Assembly (NCBI GenBank): GCA_018266105.1
Contig: JAFEBA010000065.1
Location: 1-64,000 of the forward strand
DNA length: 64,000 nucleotides
Direction: 5' to 3'
From: a bacterium
GTDB lineage: Bacteria > Vulcanimicrobiota > Xenobia > Xenobiales > JADMJV01
This document shows positions 17,616 through 26,526 of this stretch, piece by piece. A model generated the notes under the pieces. The model was not told the DNA's origin and searched no databases. It saw only the letters and a program-made list of their open reading frames with translations. A program made the position numbers and the translations under genes. Numbering within the stretch: position 1 is the first letter of the stretch; each line of letters begins with the position of its first letter.

Positions 17616-18962
17616 ATGAGTGGACTTGTGGCCAGTCGACCTGGACCCGAGCGACAGTTTTTGGACGGGCATTTGCTCAACGGTCTCGGTGACTGTTGTC
17701 TGGCTCTGGCCGCCATCTTTGCCTTGACCTTAATGCACTACCTCTGGAGTTTACCCGTGGAAGTCAGCGCCCCCTTGTGTGGGCAAAAGCTGCTCTGGCT
17801 GGCAGGCTATTTGGGGGTTGGCCTGGCCATTCGCCGGAGACATTTCAAGCCAAGTCAGGCTCAAGCTCTCTCCTATGCGGTGCTGATTTCGGTGATTTTC
17901 TCGGTACTGGTCACCGGTGTGGTGGCTCCTGCAGAGGACCCCAGTCTGTTCCTGGAGCTACTTCTCATCGCTCTGAGCCTTGTACAATTGAGTTTTCGCG
18001 ATGGCCTGGCTCAGATCGCCCTGATTTGGTCGGGATGGATGATGGTGGTGTGGCTGGCTCCCCCCGATCCTGGTTTTGCCAGACGTCTGGCCACGATGGT
18101 GCTCTTTAGTCTGGTCAGCTGCATCGGTCTGGGCCTGCGCATTCGCGTTTATCGAAAAATCTACTGGTTGCGGATGCGCGATGCCGCCACCAACCAGCGC
18201 CTGCAACGCAGCCTTCAGGAATCCGAGGAGATGCGCCAGAACCTGGACGCCCTTGTGAACGAGCGCACCGCCCAGTTGTGGCAGGCTCACAAGATGGAGT
18301 CCTTAGGTCGCCTGGCCGGGGGGGTTGCCCACGACTTCAACAACCTGTTGACGATCATCCTGACCAATCTGGAAATGGCTCAGGAGGGAGTCCTGGATGA
18401 AGATCAACGCGAAAGTCTGCGGGATGCCCAGACCGCTTCCGCCCGAGCGGCGGAGCTAACTGCTCAATTGCTGGCTTACAGTCGCTGCGAAGTTATCGAG
18501 ACCAGTGAAGTCGATCTGGTGGAATTCTTCTCCCAGATGCGCAGGTTGGTCCAGCCCTTGATCGGTTCCACCATCACCACTCATTGGGAAGTGGCACCCG
18601 AACGAGCTCTGGTTCTGGCCGACGCCGGGCGGCTGCAGCAAGTTTTAATGAATCTGGTGGCCAATGCCCGCGACGCGATGCCTCAAGGGGGTAACTTGTA
18701 CCTGCGTCTCGAGACGGAGAACGGCGGCTATCAGATGTCGGTCAAAGACGAGGGCTGCGGAGTCCCGGCTGAAGACCTGCACCGAATTATGGACCCGTTT
18801 TATACCACCAAGCCGGTCGGCAAAGGCACGGGGCTGGGGTTGTCCATCGTCTTTGGGGTGGTCCAGCAGTTCGGCGGTCGGGTTCGGGTCGAGTCCAACC
18901 TGGGTCAAGGAACCCGGGTCAGTGTCTGGTTGCCTGGATTCTCCAGGACATCCACCAACTGA
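17616..18962 (+). CDS. Orphan membrane sensor histidine kinase
   Basis: A 448-residue kinase with five or six N-terminal membrane helices (about residues 24-175), a coiled-coil linker (185-225) and a complete kinase core. The phosphoacceptor is His239 in LAGGVAHDFNNLL. The ATP-binding domain has the N box NLVANARDAM, the G1 box DEGCGVP, the F region MDPFYTTK and the G2 box GKGTGLGLSIV. The HDFNNLL H box is typical of hybrid-type and PAS-linked kinases. No response regulator is adjacent. The 3' end overlaps the convergent HAD gene by 58 bp. Confidence 0.93.
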   Translation: MSGLVASRPGPERQFLDGHLLNGLGDCCLALAAIFALTLMHYLWSLPVEVSAPLCGQKLLWLAGYLGVGLAIRRRHFKPSQAQALSYAVLISVIFSVLVTGVVAPAEDPSLFLELLLIALSLVQLSFRDGLAQIALIWSGWMMVVWLAPPDPGFARRLATMVLFSLVSCIGLGLRIRVYRKIYWLRMRDAATNQRLQRSLQESEEMRQNLDALVNERTAQLWQAHKMESLGRLAGGVAHDFNNLLTIILTNLEMAQEGVLDEDQRESLRDAQTASARAAELTAQLLAYSRCEVIETSEVDLVEFFSQMRRLVQPLIGSTITTHWEVAPERALVLADAGRLQQVLMNLVANARDAMPQGGNLYLRLETENGGYQMSVKDEGCGVPAEDLHRIMDPFYTTKPVGKGTGLGLSIVFGVVQQFGGRVRVESNLGQGTRVSVWLPGFSRTSTN

Positions 18963-19588
18963 TCCAGGCTGGCCAGCACGGCCAGGCAGAGTTCGCGCAC
19001 TTGCTGATCGGCTGCAAGCATGTCGGGCACGAAGACCACCTGCATTTCCGCGCGACGAGCGGCCAGCACCCCCATGAGTGAATCTTCCACCACCAGGCAA
19101 CGGCGGGGATCGACCCGCAATCGCTGGGCAGCTTCCAAAAAGACGTCGGGCTCGGGCTTGCCGGCTGCCACCTCATCACCGGCCACGCGGGTGGGAAAGT
19201 GTTCGAGCAGGCCTGAACGCTCCAGCTTGTGGTCCAGTTCGGCCTTCTGACTGGAGCTGGCGATGGCTCGAGCCAGATTGCGGCCTTTGAGGTAGGGAAG
19301 TAGCTGCTCCAGCCCTGCCTTCCAGCCCGGGCCCTGACCCTGGTCCCAGAGTGAATAGAAGTTTTGGCGGCGCAAAACGCGCCACTCATCGACTGGCACA
19401 TCCGGGCCGAACTTTTGCCGCAGCCGGCGATTGCTGTCTTCCAGGCTCAAGCCGATCAGACTGCGGTAGAATTCCTCGCTGAGTTCGAATCCGACGGATT
19501 GAGCCGTCAGTTGCCAGCAGAGGAAGTTGTGTCTTTCGGTGTCCAGCAAAGTTCCGTCAAAGTCGAAGATGACAGCTGCAAAAGACAT
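18905..19588 (-). CDS. HAD-superfamily phosphatase/phosphomutase (beta-phosphoglucomutase-like)
   Basis: A 227-residue HAD hydrolase of the cap-C1 sugar-phosphatase/phosphoglucomutase branch. The nucleophile Asp9 and acid/base Asp11 lie in VIFDFDGTLLDTE; motif II is IASSSQ; motifs III and IV are AGKPEPDVFLEAAQRL and LVVEDSLMGVLAARRA. The ATG at 19588 is chosen because GGAGG lies 10 bases upstream and motif I sits where expected. The substrate is a small phosphorylated metabolite, probably a sugar phosphate. It overlaps the end of the histidine kinase gene. Confidence 0.88.
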   Translation of the reverse strand: MSFAAVIFDFDGTLLDTERHNFLCWQLTAQSVGFELSEEFYRSLIGLSLEDSNRRLRQKFGPDVPVDEWRVLRRQNFYSLWDQGQGPGWKAGLEQLLPYLKGRNLARAIASSSQKAELDHKLERSGLLEHFPTRVAGDEVAAGKPEPDVFLEAAQRLRVDPRRCLVVEDSLMGVLAARRAEMQVVFVPDMLAADQQVRELCLAVLASLDQLVDVLENPGNQTLTRVP

Positions 19589-19708
19589 GTGGCTGGTTTC
19601 CTCCATTGGGCTGGCTGCTCCTTGGGCTTGAGGCGCCTGAACCATTTTTCCTTTCCGGACTGGGGGCCCGGCAAGGCTCTGGGGGACTGGCTGCGAACCT
19701 GAGCTGCT

Positions 19709-20581
19709 ATGTTCTGGTTTTTGGCCTTTTTTCTGACTGCGTTGCCGTCCTATACGCTGCCCCCGCATCCAACTGAGCAGCCCGTCATGGTGGAGGATCA
19801 CCCCGAGCTGACCTTTCGCACGGCCGCCAATCTGGCGGCAGCCTATTCAGGAGATCGGCGTGGGCTGGCCGAGCTGCGAATGTCGGGCAGTTCTGAATTT
19901 AATTCGGTGAGTCTGGCCGAGATTCTATCCCGGCTCCCCACCCGTCAGGTGGTGGTGGTGGACCTGCGCCAGGAGTCCCACGTGCTCGTCAACGACCGGC
20001 TGGTCACCTGGGATGCCGGGGATGATTGGGCCAATGTTGGACTGTCCCACGATCAAGCGGTTGAGTTGGAAGAGCAGCGCATTCGGCCGTTGACCTTCCT
20101 GCGAACGCTGGGATTGGTCGATCAAAAGCAGTTTGAGCACGGGGAAGGTTCGGCTGGCGAAGCTGCCCTGGTCTGGTCGGTGCGCAGCGAAAAGGATCTG
20201 GTTCACTCTCAGGGCCTTGATTATGAACGCCTCACCGTCACCGACCACCTGCGTCCAGACGACCAGGAAGTGGACCGCTTTGTGCGCCTGGTGGAGGGCC
20301 TGGAGTCGGAAGACTGGCTGCATTTCCACTGCCGGGCTGGAGTCGGGCGCACCAGCGTGTTTATGGGCATGTTCGACATGCTGCACAACGCCGACGTGGT
20401 GCCCATGCAAGAGATCCTGGCCCGGGCCGGCAGTCGTGATTTGAATGAAATTAAGGATGGCCCCCGCCAACTCTACTATTCCGAACGCTATGACTTTCTG
20501 ACCTGGTTCTACCGCTATTCCCAGGCTCGCCTGGGCGGGAGTCGCCTGATCTGGTCAGAGTGGCTGCGCCAGCAGTCCTAG
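19709..20581 (+). CDS. Secreted cysteine phosphatase (phytase-like)
   Basis: A 290-residue protein with a short N-terminal signal sequence (MFWFLAFFLTALPSY) and a protein-tyrosine-phosphatase fold. The P-loop FHCRAGVGRTSVFM has catalytic Cys208 and Arg214, and the candidate general acid is in VTDHLRPDD (about residue 179). Early segments such as FRTAANL and VVVVDLRQESHVLVND recall cysteine phytases that dephosphorylate myo-inositol hexaphosphate outside the cell. The specificity is inferred from these features. Its stop shares a CTAG overlap with the convergent membrane-protein gene. Confidence 0.78.
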   Translation: MFWFLAFFLTALPSYTLPPHPTEQPVMVEDHPELTFRTAANLAAAYSGDRRGLAELRMSGSSEFNSVSLAEILSRLPTRQVVVVDLRQESHVLVNDRLVTWDAGDDWANVGLSHDQAVELEEQRIRPLTFLRTLGLVDQKQFEHGEGSAGEAALVWSVRSEKDLVHSQGLDYERLTVTDHLRPDDQEVDRFVRLVEGLESEDWLHFHCRAGVGRTSVFMGMFDMLHNADVVPMQEILARAGSRDLNEIKDGPRQLYYSERYDFLTWFYRYSQARLGGSRLIWSEWLRQQS

Positions 20582-20835
20582 CGTCGCTTGTATTCGACGT
20601 AGCTCATCAAGGCCCCGAACAGAGTCACCCCGACCCCAACCACCATCCAGACCATCTGCTTAACGGCGTGACCCGAGCTGGCGATCTCCAGGCCGTCTGG
20701 GTCCGGACTCGAGGCTCCCCAGGCGGTGCGGAAAACGGCTACAGCTAGAATCAGCAGTCCGGCCAACCCCAACAGGCAGCCGGGGCGCATGAGATCACGG
20801 AGGGAGAAGCGAGCGGTGGGGGTGAGTTCCTGCAT
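20578..20835 (-). CDS. Small two-helix membrane protein
   Basis: An 85-residue protein with two membrane segments (LLGLAGLLILAVAVFRTAW and VWMVVGVGVTLFGALMSYV) and a short basic tail ending YVEYKRR. I chose the ATG at 20835, which puts the membrane helices near the N-terminus; a longer form from 20910 is possible. It ends within a CTAG shared with the convergent phosphatase gene and diverges from the next gene. No family recognised. Confidence 0.6.
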   Translation of the reverse strand: MQELTPTARFSLRDLMRPGCLLGLAGLLILAVAVFRTAWGASSPDPDGLEIASSGHAVKQMVWMVVGVGVTLFGALMSYVEYKRR

Positions 20836-20887
20836 AGGGGGATTTTCGCTCCCAGGTGCCGACCCGCCTGGGTCGAAATTCCAACAG

Positions 20888-21271
20888 ATGAAAAGCAAGT
20901 TGATGATCACGATGGCGTGCCTGGGTTTTTCCGCGCTGGCCTGGGCTGACCCCGCCTATCAGGTAGACACGAAAATTGTGCGCGAATACGAGGAAAACGG
21001 CGAGAGCAAGCGGGTGGAAATCAGGCCGAATTTCCGATTTTCCGCTGGAGCCGATGGCCAGCTACGATTCAATGATCAGGACCTGACTTTGCCGAATCTG
21101 CCGGACCCCAATGCTCAAAAGGCCTTTTCCGCGATGATGCAGATGTTTGCCAGCCAGGCTGCTCCACTGATGTCGCAGTTGGGCAAGGGCCAGCCTTTTC
21201 AGATGATTTTGGAAGTGCCCACCATGCACGAGAAGCTGAACATTGAAATGACCCCTCATCAAGACGAATAG
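20888..21271 (+). CDS. Small secreted protein of unknown function
   Basis: A 127-residue protein with a clear signal peptide (MKSKLMITMACLGFSALAWA). The mature part is acidic and polar, with IVREYEENGESKRVEIRPNF followed by a Met-rich amphipathic region (FSAMMQMFASQAAPLMSQLG). I recognise no family. It lies directly before the S9 peptidase gene and may share its transcript. Confidence 0.65.
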   Translation: MKSKLMITMACLGFSALAWADPAYQVDTKIVREYEENGESKRVEIRPNFRFSAGADGQLRFNDQDLTLPNLPDPNAQKAFSAMMQMFASQAAPLMSQLGKGQPFQMILEVPTMHEKLNIEMTPHQDE

Positions 21272-21303
21272 GGATTTGGACTCGGGCGGCAAACCCAGGG
21301 CCC

Positions 21304-23238
21304 ATGAAGAAGAATCTTGCGTCCGCGTGTCTATTTTTGAGCCTTTCAGGGCTGGTCTGGGGTCAAGAAGTGGTGACTCCCAACGAGAATTTGGTGGTGG
21401 AGGGAGTGCCGCCCATCACCAGGTCGTTGGTTGAAGAAATCGGGCAGTACACTGAAAGCCGCTCGGCGGCTTTTTTGAGCTGGCACCCCACTCGCCGGGC
21501 GATGTTGATCCAGACCCGGTTCGCGGACGTTCCCCAGCTGCACCAGGTGGCCATGCCAGGGGGCGCGCGTAAGCAGTTGACGTTTTATCCCGAGAAAGTC
21601 GGCTATGCCCACTGGCGCCCCGGTCGGGGGGACGGCTTTTTCTTCAGCAAGGACGTAGGCGGAAACGAGTTTTTCCAGCTCTACTGGAAAGATGCCGCCA
21701 GCGGTAAGGTGACCCTGTTGACCGACGGCAAGTCACGGAACACCGGCGGTGTTTTCAGTCGCAGCGGCAATAAACTCGCTTACGAGTCCACCAAACGCAC
21801 GGGTAAGGACACCGACATCTACTGGATGACTCCGGGCGATCCCAGCAGCGAAAAGCTCTTGCTGCAAGGTGAAGGAGGGGGTTGGACGGTCAGCGACATT
21901 GCTCCCGACGAGAAGGGGCTCTTGTTGCAGAATTTTGTTTCGGCCAACCAGAGCGAATTGTGGTGGCTGAATCCCGTCAGCGGCGAGAAGAAGAAGCTGA
22001 CTAACCCCAAAGAGAAGGTGGCCTACTCTCCCGCCGTTTACACTCCTGACGGCAAGAGCATCCTTTTCACCAGCGACGAGGGCAATGAATTCGCCCGGCT
22101 TTTTCAGATGGATCTGGGCAGCGGCCAGAGCAAGGTGATTTCTCCCAAGCTGGCGTGGGATATCGCCTCTTTCACTCTCTCAGAAGATGGCAAGACGCTC
22201 GCCACCGTGGTCAACGAGGCCGGCGCAGAGCGGCTCCACCTGTATGAAGTTCCCAGCATGCGGGAGATCAAGATTAAGGCTCAGATTCCGATGGGAACCA
22301 TCGGCGGTCTGAGTTTTCACCACAACAATCGTGACCTAGGCTTCTCTTTGAATTCGGCCCAGACATCTTCAGATGCCTATTCGGTGGATGTAAGAACCGG
22401 CGTTCTCACCCGTTGGACTGAGAGCGAGACCGGCGGCCTCGACCCGAAGCAGTTTTCTACCCCTGAACCAATCCGCTGGAAAAGCTTTGATGGCAAGGAG
22501 ATCTACGGATTTCTTTATCGTCCCCCGGCTCGCTTCAGTGGACCCAGGCCGGTGATCGTCAACATCCACGGAGGTCCGGAATCCCAGTTTCAACCGGTCT
22601 TTCTGGGCCGCAACAACTACCTTCTAAACGAACTGGGAGTGGCGATTGTCTTCCCTAATGTGCGCGGCTCCACCGGTTTCGGCAAGAGCTATCTGGCCGC
22701 GGACGATTGGGAGAAGCGCGAGGATTCCGTGAAGGATATCGGCGCCTTGCTGGACTGGATCGGCACCCAGCCAGGACTGGACGCCGGGCGAGTGATGGTC
22801 ACTGGCGGTTCCTATGGTGGCTTTATGACGCTCTCCAGTATGACTCATTTCAATGACCGGTTACGCGGAGGGTTGGATGTGGTTGGGATCTCCAATTTTG
22901 TGACCTTCCTGGAGAAGACCGAAGGCTACCGCCGGGATCTGCGTCGGGTTGAGTACGGAGACGAGCGCGACCCCAAGATGCGCAAAATTCTCGAGGAGAT
23001 TTCTCCCACCAATAACGTGCAGAAGATTACCAAACCCATGTTTATCGTGCAGGGCAAGAATGACCCCCGTGTGCCGTTGGCTGAGGCTGAGCAGATGGTG
23101 GCCGCTTTGCGCAAAAAAGGCGGAACCTGCTGGTACTTGATGGCCAAGGACGAGGGTCATGGATTTGCGAAGAAAAAGAACCAGGATTTTCAGTTCTTCG
23201 CCACCGTGCGCTTCATTCAAGAAGTGCTTCTGAAGTGA
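21304..23238 (+). CDS. Secreted S9 prolyl-oligopeptidase-family peptidase
   Basis: A 644-residue secreted peptidase. A signal peptide (ending LVWGQ) is followed by a beta-propeller of TolB/DPP-like blades (about residues 40-380, for example YTPDGKSILFTSDEGNEFARLFQMD) and an alpha/beta-hydrolase domain. The catalytic Ser503 is in TGGSYGGFM, Asp lies in GKNDPRVPL and His in DEGHGF. This is the S9C-like layout that clips short peptides or acyl-amino-acid bonds. The next gene begins directly after the stop codon. Confidence 0.92.
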   Translation: MKKNLASACLFLSLSGLVWGQEVVTPNENLVVEGVPPITRSLVEEIGQYTESRSAAFLSWHPTRRAMLIQTRFADVPQLHQVAMPGGARKQLTFYPEKVGYAHWRPGRGDGFFFSKDVGGNEFFQLYWKDAASGKVTLLTDGKSRNTGGVFSRSGNKLAYESTKRTGKDTDIYWMTPGDPSSEKLLLQGEGGGWTVSDIAPDEKGLLLQNFVSANQSELWWLNPVSGEKKKLTNPKEKVAYSPAVYTPDGKSILFTSDEGNEFARLFQMDLGSGQSKVISPKLAWDIASFTLSEDGKTLATVVNEAGAERLHLYEVPSMREIKIKAQIPMGTIGGLSFHHNNRDLGFSLNSAQTSSDAYSVDVRTGVLTRWTESETGGLDPKQFSTPEPIRWKSFDGKEIYGFLYRPPARFSGPRPVIVNIHGGPESQFQPVFLGRNNYLLNELGVAIVFPNVRGSTGFGKSYLAADDWEKREDSVKDIGALLDWIGTQPGLDAGRVMVTGGSYGGFMTLSSMTHFNDRLRGGLDVVGISNFVTFLEKTEGYRRDLRRVEYGDERDPKMRKILEEISPTNNVQKITKPMFIVQGKNDPRVPLAEAEQMVAALRKKGGTCWYLMAKDEGHGFAKKKNQDFQFFATVRFIQEVLLK

Positions 23239-24708
23239 ATGACTGATCTGAGGTCGCTTGCGGTTGCTCTGGCGCTGAGCGGGGTCATTCGGGCCCAGCC
23301 CGCGCCCGTTCCCACTCCGGCCATCGAGAGTTCGCCCGTGCCTGCCCCTCCTGTGGTGAAGGTCACAAGCCACCCGCGCTTTCTGGTTGCCAGGGGCGAG
23401 TCTTTACGCTTCCCTTCGACCGCCGCCAGTACACCCCCCACCAGTGAGTTCTGTCGCTTTGAGAAAAAGGCCGGACTCTGGTTCGTGACCGGCCTGGCTC
23501 CGGGTACGGCCAGTTTCGATTGGGAAAAGGACCACTGGGAGATTCTGGTGCGCGAGCGAGCTCTCAAACTGCCGGAGAAGCTCAGTCTGAGTGTATTTGG
23601 TGATTATCCCGGGCCCGAGGCCTTGTTGCACTGGGCTCGAGATTTCTTGCATCCGCGAGCGGAGTTGAAGCTCACCAACGGCCAGCTGCAGGCCCGGGGC
23701 ACCGATCTGATCGCCTACGAGGGCTCTCCCAAACTCGAGGTCAAATCCGAACCGTTGGAGGGCCGCAAAGCGGATGGCTTGATTCTGTCCAACTGGCCCG
23801 AGAAGATCGACTCGGACCAGATTTTGCTGGAAGCTCCCCTCACACCTGAAAAGGCCTGGCGGGTCATGGTGCACCACCGCAACATGCCCGAACAGCCGGC
23901 CCGCTGGCTGGAGATCGAGATCATTCAGCCGCCTGGAGTGGACGAGCGCTATGCCATCAGCAGTTACCTGAACGGGCCGGCCACGGATGAGATTTTTGTC
24001 GGTCATCTGGCGGCCTTGCGCTATTTCAAAGAAAGCAGTCCGCGCGGGTATTTTGCCAGCCTGGCAGGCGGCAAGCGCCATCTGGTGGAGCGGGCCTGGC
24101 TCAAGCCCGGGCAAACCGTCAGCGCCATGCTCTCGCTGCGTGCGCTGCTGCCTCGCAGTCAGGCCGGCATCCTGCGAATCTCGGCGAGGACCCCCGACAA
24201 CTCGGAGAGCCTGAGTCTGCGACCTACGGAAGCCGGGGCGCGCACGGCAAGGGGCGTCTTTCCTGGGGAGATCGTTCGCGAGCTTACCTATCGGGCCGGA
24301 CCCGCCTATCTGTTTGAGGGCATCGGTGGGCAGCCCTATCTTTCCGAGACAACCAATGGCTCGCCCAGTCCCGGCAATTTTGGAGCCGTCTACCGCTACC
24401 GCTGGAAACTGGAGAATCCCGGGGACCAGCCGGTCGAGGTGCGTATGGAGATGTCGGCTCGAGGCGGCCCGGCGCGGGCCAGCCTTTGGATCGACGGTGA
24501 AAATATCGAGACCGGCCTCTTAAAGGCGGAAGCGATTTTGCTCAAGCGCTGGCAACTGCCGGCGGGCGGGACACGGGACGTGGTCATGGAAACCTTTCCT
24601 CAGGCCGGTTCCAACTTTCCCCTGTCGGTGACCCTGAGCACTCGCTCGCCCGGCTCAGCCGGCGACACACCCCCTCCGCCCGCGCTTCCAAGTTATTACA
24701 TTCCTTAG
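23239..24708 (+). CDS. Secreted protein of unknown function with Pro-rich ends
   Basis: A 489-residue protein with a signal peptide (ending VIRAQP), a Pro-rich linker (PAPVPTPAIESSPVPAPP), a long beta-rich body and a Pro-rich tail (TPPPPALPSYYIP). The body has repeated strand patterns such as ELTYRAGPAYLFEGIGGQPY and YRYRWKLENPGDQPVEVRME, suggesting beta-sandwich domains. I recognise no family. It starts with ATG immediately after the S9 peptidase stop, so the two are one operon and it may serve the same extracellular digestion. Confidence 0.75.
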   Translation: MTDLRSLAVALALSGVIRAQPAPVPTPAIESSPVPAPPVVKVTSHPRFLVARGESLRFPSTAASTPPTSEFCRFEKKAGLWFVTGLAPGTASFDWEKDHWEILVRERALKLPEKLSLSVFGDYPGPEALLHWARDFLHPRAELKLTNGQLQARGTDLIAYEGSPKLEVKSEPLEGRKADGLILSNWPEKIDSDQILLEAPLTPEKAWRVMVHHRNMPEQPARWLEIEIIQPPGVDERYAISSYLNGPATDEIFVGHLAALRYFKESSPRGYFASLAGGKRHLVERAWLKPGQTVSAMLSLRALLPRSQAGILRISARTPDNSESLSLRPTEAGARTARGVFPGEIVRELTYRAGPAYLFEGIGGQPYLSETTNGSPSPGNFGAVYRYRWKLENPGDQPVEVRMEMSARGGPARASLWIDGENIETGLLKAEAILLKRWQLPAGGTRDVVMETFPQAGSNFPLSVTLSTRSPGSAGDTPPPPALPSYYIP

Positions 24709-24786
24709 TCACCGTTGGTAACGAATCGGCCGGTCGGTAGTACTTCGGTAGAAATCATCAGGCTAGTATCCGCTTACATACAAAAT

Positions 24787-25080
24787 ATGGAAGAGGAACC
24801 TGAAATGCCCACTCCAATGTCGCTTTCGCAGGAAATCTCGCGTTGTCGGGAACTCCTACAAATCAGCCAGTCGCGCATGGCTCAGTTGGTGAGCCTCAAG
24901 ACGACCAGACTCTCCGATCTGGAGAAAGCCCGCTCTCTCCCTTCTGAGGCGGAGGCCAAACGACTGCGATATAACCTCAAGCGCATCGTGGAGGATTTTC
25001 ACCGAATGGCCCGCTCCACCCCGAGCTTGTTGGCGGACCCGCGATTGCGGTCACTGCGCGAGCGTGGGTTCGCCGGCTGA
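24787..25080 (+). CDS. XRE-type helix-turn-helix regulator
   Basis: A protein of about 97 residues with an XRE-like helix-turn-helix: EISRCRELLQISQSRMAQLV then TTRLSDLEKARSLPSEAEAKR. Two in-frame ATGs compete: 24787, and 24805 with GAGG 8 bases upstream. A far-upstream GTG at 24715 has no support. The region before it holds CGTTGGTAACG (about 24713-24723) and an AGTACT palindrome, possible operator material. Autoregulation is plausible but not shown. It is next to the pseudouridine synthase. Confidence 0.7.
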   Translation: MEEEPEMPTPMSLSQEISRCRELLQISQSRMAQLVSLKTTRLSDLEKARSLPSEAEAKRLRYNLKRIVEDFHRMARSTPSLLADPRLRSLRERGFAG

Positions 25081-25120
25081 GCCGGAGGCCTGATACGGGC
25101 TCTCGCGAAAGGGCCCGGCT

Positions 25121-25819
25121 GTGGCGCGCAAAAAGCTGCCGGTTGTATATCAAGATGAATGGTTGATTGCCGTGCTCAAGCCGGCCGGTCTGATCGTGCA
25201 CGCCAGCGAGGATGCGCCTCTGCGAGACACGGCGCTGCGGCGCGTTCGCAGTCAGACCGGCCGGCGGGTCTACCCGTGTCATCGTCTCGATCGCCCTACT
25301 TCCGGCCTGTTGCTCTTTGCCTTCTCGGGCCAATTGGCGCGGCCAGTTTTCGAAGCGTTCGAGCGGCGTGAAGTCAGCAAGAGCTACTGGGTCCTCTGCC
25401 GGGGACACCTCCAGCCTGGCCAGGAGGAATTGGAGCGGCCGATCGATGGGCGCTGGGCGTTGACGCGCTTTAGCAGCCTGCGCGAATACGAGCTCCCCAT
25501 GGGCGTGAGCAAATATCCGACTGCTCGTTACAGTCTGCTGGAAGCCAGGCCGGTGAGCGGACGGCGCCATCAGATCCGACGTCATCTCTCGCACCTGGCC
25601 CATCCAGTGATCGGAGACAGCGCTCACGGCGACCTGAATCACAATCGCTTCTTTCGCCAGGTTTGGGGTTTGCCTCACCTGTTTCTGGCCTCGCGCAGCC
25701 TGCATCTGACCCACCCGGTCACGGGCCAGGCCTTGTGTCTGGAGGCTCCGCTGGCCTGGCGACTGCAGGCCTGCCTGGAGCAACTGGAGGAGTTCCGCCT
25801 GAGCGCCGGAAAGCCTTAG
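25121..25819 (+). CDS. TruC-like RNA pseudouridine synthase (RluA family)
   Basis: A 232-residue enzyme that isomerises uridine to pseudouridine. The catalytic Asp57 lies in PCHRLDRPTSGLLLFA. The start VVYQDEWLIAVLKPAGLIVH and SGRRHQIRRHLSHLAHPVIGD are RluA-family blocks, and HGDLNHNRFFR matches TruC, which modifies tRNA at position 65. Assignment to TruC rather than RluA is by those motifs. It starts with GTG at 25121, some 40 bp after the HTH gene. Confidence 0.88.
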   Translation: MARKKLPVVYQDEWLIAVLKPAGLIVHASEDAPLRDTALRRVRSQTGRRVYPCHRLDRPTSGLLLFAFSGQLARPVFEAFERREVSKSYWVLCRGHLQPGQEELERPIDGRWALTRFSSLREYELPMGVSKYPTARYSLLEARPVSGRRHQIRRHLSHLAHPVIGDSAHGDLNHNRFFRQVWGLPHLFLASRSLHLTHPVTGQALCLEAPLAWRLQACLEQLEEFRLSAGKP

Positions 25820-25824
25820 GCACA

Positions 25825-26526
25825 ATGTTCTACGGTTCGCCCTTTCCGCCCAATCAGCAGCCTTCTTCAAATCAGCCCTCACCCTTAGGTCCGGGAGTTC
25901 CGCCCATGGGAATGGGAGTCCCCCCCCAGGGGGCCGCTCCGGCCGCCAATAAGCCGCCTGAAGAGATGGCCTTCGCCGAGGCGCGGGCTGCCATCAAGGC
26001 GGAGTGTCGTGACAATGTGCCCCTGCTGATGGGCGAGACCAAGAAACTGAGTGTGGCTGTGCTGGAAGCCTGGGATTTAATGCTGGTGGCCGGTCGCCGC
26101 GGCCTGGAGCTCAACCCGGTGGAGATTTTGCGCCAGGAAATGCAAAATCAGGTCATGGCCTACGCCCTGATGCGTTTTCTGCCGGACGACGCTTGCAAGA
26201 GCGCGGCCGAAGCCTGCAGCGCCAAAATCCCACAGGCCATGCAAGAAAATCCTCCGGTCGGCAAGGCCGGTTTGTTTGTGCGCGAGCTGGAAGCGCTGGT
26301 CAAAGATACTCCGCGCAATCAGCAGGCCATCAAGGAGTGGTTGCTCTCTCAGCCCCTTTTTCGAGCCATGACCGGAAACGCAGGTGCTTTTGCGAATCTG
26401 GAGGCCCACTACCAGGAATGTGCTCCCAAAATGAATCAGATCATTCAGTCAGCCAATGAGTCTCTAACCTCCTTGCTTCAGCAGCAAAGCCAGCTGCGCC
26501 CGGGAGCTCAGTTCCGCCCGTTATAG
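25825..26526 (+). CDS. Protein of unknown function with Pro/Gly-rich N-terminus
   Basis: A 233-residue protein. The first 45 residues are Pro, Gln and Met-rich (for example SNQPSPLGPGVPPMGMGVPP), probably disordered. The rest is helical (residues 50-230), with QNQVMAYALMRFLPDDACKS and a Gln-rich C-terminus. No signal peptide or known family is seen. The ATG at 25825 lies 5 bases after the pseudouridine synthase stop and has GGAAAG upstream. It shares a 6-bp stop overlap with the GGDEF gene. Confidence 0.65.
   Translation: MFYGSPFPPNQQPSSNQPSPLGPGVPPMGMGVPPQGAAPAANKPPEEMAFAEARAAIKAECRDNVPLLMGETKKLSVAVLEAWDLMLVAGRRGLELNPVEILRQEMQNQVMAYALMRFLPDDACKSAAEACSAKIPQAMQENPPVGKAGLFVRELEALVKDTPRNQQAIKEWLLSQPLFRAMTGNAGAFANLEAHYQECAPKMNQIIQSANESLTSLLQQQSQLRPGAQFRPL

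Noticed and set aside
24715..25080. GTG start at 24715 for the HTH regulator.
   Set aside because: No ribosome site, and the added residues are not part of the HTH fold; internal ATGs are better.
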